The translations under genes were made by a program, and so were the position numbers. From Chryseobacterium sp. E1 (GTDB lineage Bacteria > Bacteroidota > Bacteroidia > Flavobacteriales > Weeksellaceae), in contig CP078104.1 of assembly GCA_019203745.1 (NCBI GenBank), positions 1,772,501-1,836,500 on the forward strand: DNA of 64,000 bases, read 5' to 3'. Positions 55,676-64,000 of the stretch are shown piece by piece (the first letter of the stretch is position 1; each line of letters opens with the position of its first letter). The notes beneath the pieces are model-generated. The model was not told where the DNA came from, ran no database searches, and saw only the letters and a list, made by a program, of their open reading frames with translations.

Positions 55676-56589
55676 TTATTCTCTCACAAGCGGCATGGTA
55701 GAGCATCTCAGCAGCCCTCCCATTTTAGAGATTTCTCTGTAAGGAATTTCTTCAACGGTCATTCCCCAGACATCTCTCAGGTGGTTGTTCATTCTTGTGA
55801 ATGCTTTGTCTGAGACTACTACCTCGGGAGAAATAGAAAAAATATTCGGGAACATTTCAAACATTTCTTCGTCATTGATATGGAAACAGTTTTCTTCTCC
55901 GAAAATATCAATGATCAGGCGGTAGTCACTTTCATCTACAAATCCGTTTTTATAGATGATGCATTTATCTTCTCCTACCGGATTGAAGGTACAGTCCAGA
56001 TGCAGGATTCCTTCAAACGGGACTTTATCATTTTTCTTAAGTTCAAGATCAATGATTCTTTTCTTAGGAAAATATTCTTTTAAAATTTCGATGGCGTATT
56101 CGTTGGTTCTCGCCGTTTTATAGTTTCTGTAATCTTCGCTGAAGCAGGTTCCGATGAAAAGAAAGTCATTCCATACAATAACATCTCCCCTTCGATATGG
56201 GCTGTTTCCGGAAGATTGATAATTTTTCTCCATGCCACTTTTTCAAAAACACTTTTATATGCTTCCTGTTCGTCTGCTCTGTCTGCGATCACATTGGAAA
56301 TGATCATTTTATCGTCAATCACAAAGGCTACATCTCTTGAAAAAACCTGATTGTAGTCTTCAATGATGCTTGGACGCAGAACTTCTACGTCGTATTTTTT
56401 CAGAACAGCTTCAAAAGCGTTCATTTCGTTGATAATATCCTCCTCTTTAGGATAAATATTATGTTCGATTGAGTAATATGACTTAGCGTCATAACTTTCC
56501 TCTAATGTGGGAACGGCTCCCAAAGAATTAGGCTGGCCTAGTACTACTGACCTCAGCCTTCCCGTTTCGTTTTTAATGTTTAGTCTCAT
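55676..56589 (-). CDS. Arginine deiminase/amidinotransferase-fold protein (frameshifted)
   Basis: Second, only distantly similar member of the guanidino-modifying superfamily, about 305 residues. Motifs: VFSRDVAFVIDDKMIISNV, HIEGGDVIVWNDFLFIG (after repair near 56185, G5 read as G4), LHLDCTFNPVGEDKCIIY (catalytic His-Asp region) and MGGLLRCSTMPLVRE (catalytic Cys near the end). Could be an arginine deiminase-like, dimethylarginine hydrolase-like or amidinotransferase enzyme. The 82-bp gap to ctlX contains a short heptad-like AAGATTG repeat; a TATATTTG -7-like box lies at 56616-56609. Confidence 0.8.
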
Positions 56590-56973
56590 AAAGATTTATG
56601 CAATACTACAAATATAAGTAAAGGTCTGTATCTGGAAAACTTTTGAATTGCTTTATCCCCTATAATTTTATCCGATATTCCGGTTACTCTAAGGAAGGTT
56701 TTATTTACAGTTATTTTATCCTCAGAATACAATATATGCAGAAAATACCACCATAGATTTTCACTTAAAATTTTAGCCTACCTCATTGTTGAGTAATTGG
56801 TTTCATTTTTCAGGTAAAATTATATTGGCAGTACTCATTTTTGATCATATTTCTATGAAAATCGTCTCATTAGATCAGCAACCAGTTTATTGGCATAGAA
56901 TCCATTGAATACTCCTACAAACAACTGTTTTCCATCTACATACAACTCTGAAAAAACAATCACAACCCTCTTG
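56590..56973. other. A/T-rich spacer without a gene
   Basis: Divergent spacer between the deiminase-fold gene (minus) and the leader peptides (plus). No coding frame that I trust; short frames here lack any recognisable product. Confidence 0.5.
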
Positions 56974-56998
56974 AAATTCATAAATTAGTGACATAATT
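56974..56998 (+). promoter_or_regulatory. Conserved upstream box of peptide gene 1
   Basis: AAATTCATA.ATTAGTGA.ATAATT begins exactly 78 bp before the ATG, and a near-identical box begins 78 bp before the ATG of peptide gene 2. A second shared segment (TTACTATT.AACATCAAAAA) lies just before each start. Likely promoter or operator. Confidence 0.6.
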
Positions 56999-57051
56999 CT
57001 CGAGAGATTATACAACAAAATTTTACTATTTAACATCAAAAAAACAAAGTC

Positions 57052-57219
57052 ATGAGCAAGAAAAATCCGGTGCTGAAAAATGCACAAAAATTAGGAAGAG
57101 AGCAGCAAAAGTCTGTGATGGGAGGAGAATTTATGCCAGGAACCAAAGTATGCTGTGAGTGGGATGATACCACTGGGAAATGTTTCTTATGGATATGCAG
57201 CAAATGCCAGTGCCCATAA
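57052..57219 (+). CDS. Double-glycine-leader, Cys-rich peptide 1
   Basis: Intact, 55 residues. Leader MSKKNPVLKNAQKLGREQQK ending SVMGG, the pattern of Flavobacteriia bacteriocin-like or peptidase-containing-transporter substrates. Core of 30 residues with six Cys: CCEWDD, GKCFLWIC, SKCQCP. The core would be released after GG at residue 25. Paralogue 272 bp downstream shares the leader and all six cysteines. No processing enzyme or ABC transporter gene is next to it. Too short for usual gene callers. Confidence 0.85.
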   Translation: MSKKNPVLKNAQKLGREQQKSVMGGEFMPGTKVCCEWDDTTGKCFLWICSKCQCP

Positions 57220-57229
57220 AAATATGGAG

Positions 57230-57265
57230 AAAGCCGTTTCATTAATTTGAAACGGCTTTTATTAT
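57230..57265 (+). terminator. Terminator of peptide gene 1
   Basis: Stem AAAGCCGTTTCA (57230-57241) / TGAAACGGCTTT (57248-57259), then T-rich. Confidence 0.88.
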
Positions 57266-57412
57266 TTTATCACGGATCATCAACATAAACTTTCCATTTC
57301 ATATTACAGAGTGATCGCATATTATTTAAAAACATGACTACTATTACTGGTTTTGATACAACTCATTATATTCCAAACATATAATAATATAATTTCTTTT
57401 TCAGAATAAAAT

Positions 57413-57437
57413 AAATTCATATATTAGTGATATAATT
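57413..57437 (+). promoter_or_regulatory. Conserved upstream box of peptide gene 2
   Basis: AAATTCATATATTAGTGATATAATT, 78 bp before the ATG; matches the box at 56974 at 22 or so of 25 positions. The rest of the 230-bp spacer between the peptide genes holds no gene. Confidence 0.6.
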
Positions 57438-57490
57438 TACATGAAATTATATTGTTTTAAAACTTACTATTAACATCAAAAATCAAGATC

Positions 57491-57655
57491 ATGAACAAAA
57501 ACAATTCAGTGCTTAAGCACGCTCAAAAATTAGGAAGAGAGCAACAAAAATCAGTAACCGGAGGAATCGGTCCTATTAAACCAAGATACTGCTGTGAGTG
57601 GAATGACGATGGCAGCTGCAGAATCTGGACTTGTGGTAACTGTGTTTGCCCGTAA
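57491..57655 (+). CDS. Double-glycine-leader, Cys-rich peptide 2
   Basis: Intact, 54 residues. Leader MNKNNSVLKHAQKLGREQQK, then SVTGG; core of 29 residues YCCEWNDDGSC, RIWTCGNCVCP. Leader residues 7-22 are almost identical to peptide 1 whereas the core has changed outside the six Cys, W, D and final CP, as expected for antagonistic or signalling peptides that diversify. Convergent with the receptor gene downstream. Confidence 0.85.
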   Translation: MNKNNSVLKHAQKLGREQQKSVTGGIGPIKPRYCCEWNDDGSCRIWTCGNCVCP

Positions 57656-57665
57656 GAATAATAAG

Positions 57666-57690
57666 CCTGCTTTTTCTAAGCAGGTTTTTC
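57666..57690. terminator. Bidirectional terminator
   Basis: CCTGCTT (57666-57672) / AAGCAGG (57678-57684) followed by TTTTT; serves peptide gene 2 and probably the convergent receptor gene. Confidence 0.75.
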
Positions 57691-57691
57691 T

Positions 57692-59864
57692 TTATCTTGC
57701 TCTGTTTTCTTCTTCTGTTCTCTGAGTTTCTTTTACCTGATACTTTGAACTTCCAAAAGTATAGCTTAGCGAGAGAAAAATCTACTGCTGTCCCACCAAT
57801 GGGTAAAGCGGTTGTCCATGATCTGTTTATGCCTGAATTCAAGATTCTGATCATTGGAATCAAAAATATTATTGTACCCAATCTTTGTATTCAGCTTATT
57901 ATCCAGCCATAATTTCTGAACAGACAGATCTACGGCATAGCGTGGTTTAATAATGTAAAGGCTGTTCCCTGTTTTAGATTCATAGTTAGCAAACAGGTTA
58001 ATTGTATATCCTTTGGGTAAAGTAAAGACCTGGTTTAGTCTTATTTCATAATTATAAACGGCCAATGCAAAGACTTCTTCAAGATAAGGCCTGAATTCGT
58101 AATTGTAATATCCCGCCAACTGACTGCTGGCATTCCACCATTTTGTAATTTTTAATGGAAAACTGATCTCCACAGAAGCAAACTTACGGTACGGGAGATT
58201 GGTACCGAGATATTGGAGTACATTGGTTTCCGGGTTGTAGACAGGATAACGGGTCATTACATCACTTTCTTTTCCTATGCTGAAGCTGGTAATCCAGTTT
58301 TTATAACGGTAAGTAGCCTTAATCTGGCTGGTAAGGGATGGCAAAAGATAAGGATTCCCTATCCAATAGTTCAATGGACTGAAGTAAGACCGGAATGGAT
58401 TAAGCTGTGAAAAAACGGGTCTGGTTATTTTTCTGCTGTAGGAAAGAGACCATTCATTAGATTTATTGGAAGAATAATTGGCACTGAAAGACGGCAGCCA
58501 TTCAAGATAATTTCTTGAAACAACGGAATCAATGGTCACTGCATTTGAAATACTTTGAGTATTTTCAAATCTTAGCCCTACATTCATCTGAAATTTTCCA
58601 ATTTTCTGCCTGTAAGCGATATAGCCGGCTATAATTTTTTCTTTGTACGTGAAAATATTGCTTCTCGTAGGGTCAAATACAAATTGATTGTTGACAGACA
58701 GGGTATCATACCTGATATTATTATGAGTAAGTGAATGGCTGTATTTAAATCCAGCTTCTATTTCTGCATTTCCGATTTTTTGTGAGGCATCAATCTGGCC
58801 CGTATAAATATCGATTTTATTAAAAGATCAGATTTCCAGTAAGATATAAGTCCCGAAGAAGGTTTATCTCTATTGATGAATTCATCCTGCTGTTTGTTTT
58901 TCACAGAAAGATAATTTCCTAAAAAACCTATTTTAAAATCTTTATTCTGAAAAGTATAATCAGTAGCCAGTCCATAATTATTCTGTGAATAGTCTATTGG
59001 ATTTTCGCTTCCGGTATTAAAAACAACCTGTGTTTCACTTTTATCAGCAGTATACAATGTTCCTGTACGCATACGGTCATTCGTTCTGAAATTACTCCTC
59101 AGATATAAACCGAATTTATTTTTAGCATTTAACCTGAAATCTGCACCGGCCTGAATGCTGTAAACCGAGCCCTTGTCTTTCTGATAGGTATTGGTTCGCA
59201 AGATATTGGTATTAGCCAATTTCTGTAAAGCATTATAGCGATATGTGGAAATCCCATCATTATAACCCATCAGCAGATTATAGGCAACTTTTTCCGTATT
59301 ATATGAAAGGTTTACTGTATTTTCTCTGTAATTAAACCTATTGACATAAATATTTACATTATAATTTCCTCTCCAGCCAAGATTGCTGTTTTTTTTTAAT
59401 TTAATATCAATAATCCCTTTGAATTCTGCATCGTATTTTGATGATGGATTGGTATTTACTTCAATAGACTCTACCATTTCCGGTGATAATGAGCGCAAAT
59501 AAGCCTGCAGCTCCTGCGTACTCAGCACTACAGCTTTTCCATCTATAAATACTGCCGGAGTAATTCTTCCACCAACAAAGATACCGTCTTCCTGATCTAC
59601 GATAACTCCCGGTGTTTTTCTCAACACTTCAAGAAGGTTGGCAGATGTTTTAAAATCTTTATTACCGGAAACGGCCATCGTCAGATTTCCATCATTCAGC
59701 TTTATATTTCTTGTTGGAGATTGAATAATGACTTCTGAAATATCAGTCGTTTTATCATTTGTATGCTTCAGAGAATCGGTTGGTTTACTTGTTGTAACCT
59801 GTTGTGCTTTTCCAAAAAATGATAAAAAGAGAAGCAGCAATAACAGCCATAATTTGATGATCAT
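57692..59864 (-). CDS. Outer-membrane receptor, TonB-dependent/OMP_b-brl type (frameshifted)
   Basis: About 725 residues. Signal peptide with LWLLLLLLFLSFFGKAQQ; a plug with EVIIQSPTRNIKLNDGNLTM, LLEVLRKTPGVIVDQEDGIF, PAVFIDGKAVVLS and MVESIEVNTNPSSKYDAEFKG; then a barrel (SLSYSRKITRPVFSQLNPFR, YWIGNPYLLPSLTSQIKATY). Breaks near 58828 and 57775; the restored end is SLSYTFGSSKYQVKETQRTEE... stopping at 57692. Divergent in sequence from the 40.9-45.4 kb pair. Upstream AraC gene on the same strand suggests regulated uptake, substrate unknown. Confidence 0.87.
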
Positions 59865-59943
59865 ACCTATTAAATTTATGAGATCAAAAGTATTGGGTTA
59901 CCGTAAAAAAGAGGTTTTGAAGTTAAAATCCCGAAGTACAAAA

Positions 59944-61003
59944 TTATAAATCTGAACTCTGAAACCTTGGATCAGAAGGGGTTTGAGACTGCTTATATAA
60001 AAGCGGAGTTGTATTTTTAATTTTCTTGAAAGTGGAGAAAATGTAGATTTGGAGTTGAAACCTACTTCATAGCCGATCTCTTCAATTTTGAAATAAGACC
60101 CGTTTTCAATTTTTTCACAGGCTTCATCAATCCTGTATTCGTTAATGTAAGTTGAAAAGCTTTTGCCCAGATTATCATTCAGCAACTGGGAAAGCTGATG
60201 GGCAGACATATTCATTCTGGATGCAAGATCACCCAGTTTCAGATTAGGATTTTTATATAATTCTTCTGAATGCATCAGCCGTTCTAATTTTATGGTAAAG
60301 CTACTGGCCTGAGCCCCTGAAATCTTTTTATTAGAATATCTTTCAGTTCCTTTTACCGGAAGCTGCTGATATTTTTGTTGAATAAAATTAAAAAATTGGC
60401 ATACAGCACAAATGAAAATACCAGACTTCCTCCAGCGCAATAGATCTGTACCCAGCCTGTTGAAATCAGCTGATATGTTAAAAAGATAATGATATTACTG
60501 ATCAGAACCGGAAAAACAAACTGGTTTGGATTTTTGTGATTCTGTTTTGAAAAATTGTAGTATTGATACGCTGCAAGGAAGACAAATACAGACCATACAG
60601 TATAAATAAAGGTTCCGAAATAATGTTCCCATGTAACAGGGAAAAGCAGATATAATAAACCGACCGCTCCTAAAATGATAGTTAGTATTCCAAACCATCT
60701 CTGGCAGTTCTTCCAATTAAAATGTTCCTGCTGGAAGGAAGATTTCACATAATAATATAGCGCCGGTCCTGTAAAAAATAAGGCAGAAAGTCCCAGATGT
60801 GGAATAATTCTTGGCAGATCCGGGTAAAAATAAATGCATACAGCAATGCCGACTCTGGTGCTCAGCATCAGCAAAAGAAGTCCAAGGAAAAAATCCGGAA
60901 TATATTTCAACTTCTTTACAAACAGCAGATAGATTCCCAGAAGAAGCCCGTTGAAAGCTCCCACTGCACTGAAGAAAAATAGCATCTGTTGCCCGAAAGT
61001 CAT
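59944..61003 (-). CDS. Membrane-anchored AraC family regulator (frameshifted)
   Basis: About 353 residues. N-terminal half has about seven membrane segments (MLFFFSAVGAFNGLLLGIYL, FFLGLLLLMLSTRVGIAVCI, LSALFFTGPALYYYVKSSF, FGILTIILGAVGLLYLLFP, FIYTVWSVFVFLAAYQYY and two more), C-terminal half an AraC DNA-binding domain (LASRMNMSAHQLSQLLNDNL, YINEYRIDEACEKI, IEEIGYEVGFNSKSTF). Breaks near 60378 and 60030. This 7TM-AraC design is common in Bacteroidota. It lies 80 bp upstream of the receptor gene and may control it. Confidence 0.88.
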
Positions 61004-61143
61004 GGTTTACTTATTTTAAATACAAATACTGATCCCTATCATTCATCTGGTTTTAGCCAGAATTGATATTCTGCAGGAGTAAATTTAGTCATTTATTGCA
61101 TTCAATTTCAACAGGATATATAATTTTGTGAAAATTTATTTAT

Positions 61144-61211
61144 GTTTTGGCTGAAGCCAATGGATGTTCTGTTTTATGATGTAAACGGGCTAAAGCCCGT
61201 TTCTATTGAAT
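61144..61211 (+). repeat. GCTAAAGCC double-hairpin repeat, copy B
   Basis: TTTTGGCTGAAGCCAATGG (from 61145) then AACGGGCTAAAGCCCGTT (61184-61201) and CTATTGAAT, the same order, spacing class and orientation as copy A at 1727-1795. In the spacer between gltA and the AraC gene. Confidence 0.75.
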
Positions 61212-61261
61212 GATAATAATTGTGGATAACAATTTGGAGACAGCTCGTGATCATTAAAAAT

Positions 61262-61287
61262 AAAAAATCCCAAAGCAAGCCTTGGGA
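61262..61287 (-). terminator. Terminator of gltA
   Basis: AAAATCCCAA / TTGGGATTTT stem with an 8-nt loop; A-run on the plus-strand side gives T on the transcript after the stem. Confidence 0.85.
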
Positions 61288-61310
61288 TTTTTTTATGATG
61301 TAAGCAAATA

Positions 61311-62596
61311 TTATCTGCTTGCAATATCGATGTAGTTTCTTTGCTGAGCGCCTTGGTAAACCTGTCTTGGTCTTCCAATCGGGTCTCCTTTCAGTCTCAT
61401 TTCTTTCCACTGAGAAATCCATCCCGGAAGTCTTCCTAATGCAAACATTACGGTGAACATTTCTGTAGGAATTCCTAATGCTCTGTAGATAATTCCAGAA
61501 TAGAAATCTACGTTTGGATATAGTTTTCTTTCTACGAAGTAATCATCTTCAAGAGCTACTCTTTCTAACTGCATTGCAATATCAAGAGCTTTATCCTGAA
61601 TACCTAATGCTGTAAGGATATCATCAGCAGCTTTCTTGATAATTTTCGCTCTTGGGTCGAAGTTTTTGTAAACTCTGTGTCCGAATCCCATCAAACGGAA
61701 GTTATCACTCTTATCTTTAGCTTTAGCAACGTATTTAGATACATCACCACCATCTTTTTCGATCAATTCAAGCATTTCGATTACTGCCTGGTTAGCTCCA
61801 CCGTGAAGTGGTCCCCAAAGTGCAGACACCCCTGCAGAGATAGAAGCGAAAAGGCCTGTGTGAGCAGAACCAACCATTCTTACGGTAGAAGTAGAACAGT
61901 TTTGCTCGTGGTCTGCGTGAAGGATTAATAATTTATCTAAAGCATTTACAACTACCGGATCGATTTCGAAATCTGCGTTTGGTAATCTGAATGCCATTTT
62001 GTAGAAGTTCTCTACATAGTTTAGGTTGTTATCTCCGTGGTTTAATGGTAAACCTTGAGTTTTTCTGTAAGTCCAAGCACAAAGGTGAGAAAACTTAGCG
62101 ATCATCAGCTCAGCTGCGTGATCCATTTCTTCTTTAGAGTTTACGTTAACTGCTTTTGGGTTGAAAGCTGTCAAAGCAGAAGTTAAAGAAGATAAAACTC
62201 CCATAGGGTGAGCAGAACGAGGAAAAACATCAATGATCTTTTTCATTTCGTCTGCGATGAAGTTATATTTTTGATATTGTTGTCGAAAGAAGTAAACTGA
62301 TCCTGAGTAGGTAATTCTCCATGTAATAAAAGATACATTACTTCTGTGAAGTTAGATTTTTCAGCAATCTGCTCAATTGGATAACCTCTGTAGAATAATT
62401 CTCCTTTATCTCCGTCTAAGTAAGTGATGTCGCTAATGGTAGCTCCTGTATTTTTGTAACCTAAATCCAGAGTGATCAAACCTGTCTGGTCTCTTAATTT
62501 TGAAATATCAATCCCTCTGTCTCCGATAGTACTATCCACGATTGGATATTCATATGAATTACCGTCGTAATTCAATATTACTTTGTTGTCTGACAT
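61311..62596 (-). CDS. gltA: Citrate synthase (frameshifted)
   Basis: Condenses oxaloacetate and acetyl-CoA to citrate; type II citrate synthase of about 428 residues. N-terminal beta domain ([20 protein letters not shown]), then [34 protein letters not shown] (first catalytic His), [12 protein letters not shown] and [16 protein letters not shown] (second His), and the Asp in [18 protein letters not shown]. One break: A5 for A6 at 62268-62272, restored [13 protein letters not shown]. Own terminator downstream. Confidence 0.97.
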
Positions 62597-62683
62597 TATT
62601 TATTTATTTTTTTAAATATACCACTTTCCATAAAATACGGCAAACTAAAAATTTCGCTTGCCGTTATTTATAAATTCGATTAA

Positions 62684-63990
<1,307 letters not shown>

Positions 63991-64000
63991 TTAGACAAAT

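Noticed and set aside
57576..57881. Minus-strand frame of 101 residues across the peptide 2 region
   Set aside because: It arises from the frameshifted end of the receptor gene running into the terminator and peptide gene.

Overview
The window looks like a chromosome segment of a Chryseobacterium-like member of the Flavobacteriia (Bacteroidota). The evidence is a 16S rRNA 5' two-thirds with Chryseobacterium-type variable regions, Bacteroidota promoters (TTTG or TTG, about 19-20 bp, TAnnTTTG), a type IX secretion substrate, TonB-receptor-like outer-membrane barrels and AT-rich spacers.

Layout. 1-1400: partial 16S gene (minus) with three tandem promoters. 1400-2290: no protein gene, but a GCTAAAGCC double-hairpin repeat, a 170-bp heptamer tandem repeat and a possible structured element. 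2.3-7.0 kb: cysS, a DinB-like gene, folE, an acetyltransferase-like gene and a secreted protein. 7.1-16.9 kb: a methionine operon read leftward from a SAM-I riboswitch (metX, ACT-homoserine dehydrogenase, metZ, split metH with a fatty-acid desaturase between the halves, metF). 17-20 kb: a GH63-like glucosidase and an OsmC gene with 12 perfect heptamers against its start codon. 20-28 kb: the MoxR/DUF58/DUF4350/DUF4129/SpoIIM/RDD cluster with a four-helix-bundle gene inserted. 28-40.7 kb: glycosyltransferase, LpxH-like phosphoesterase, YebC, OmpA, SmpB, ABC-F, a T9SS protein, M48 protease, RecJ, NadD. 40.9-46.4 kb: two tandem outer-membrane barrel paralogues and a lipoprotein esterase. 46.5-56.6 kb: a tightly packed leftward cluster around speD and a membrane-fused spermidine-synthase-like protein, with DUF4178, DUF350, an FAD amine oxidase and unknown membrane proteins, ending in a GH43 protein and preceded by two arginine-deiminase-fold hydrolases. 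57-61 kb: two tandem double-glycine-leader, six-cysteine peptides, a third barrel receptor and an AraC regulator. 61.3-64 kb: gltA and eno.

How they work together. The methionine operon covers homoserine formation, acylation, sulfhydrylation and B12-dependent methylation with MetF supplying methyl-THF, under SAM control. SAM is also the precursor used by SpeD, which feeds the aminopropyltransferase-like cluster at 46-57 kb; that cluster and the paired leader peptides are the best candidates here for poorly described biology.

Quality warning. About 42 of roughly 55 protein genes, including essential ones, are broken by single-base losses, mostly in short homopolymers. I treat these as sequence errors and give each gene its full reconstructed span. 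Only about 13 genes read through intact.
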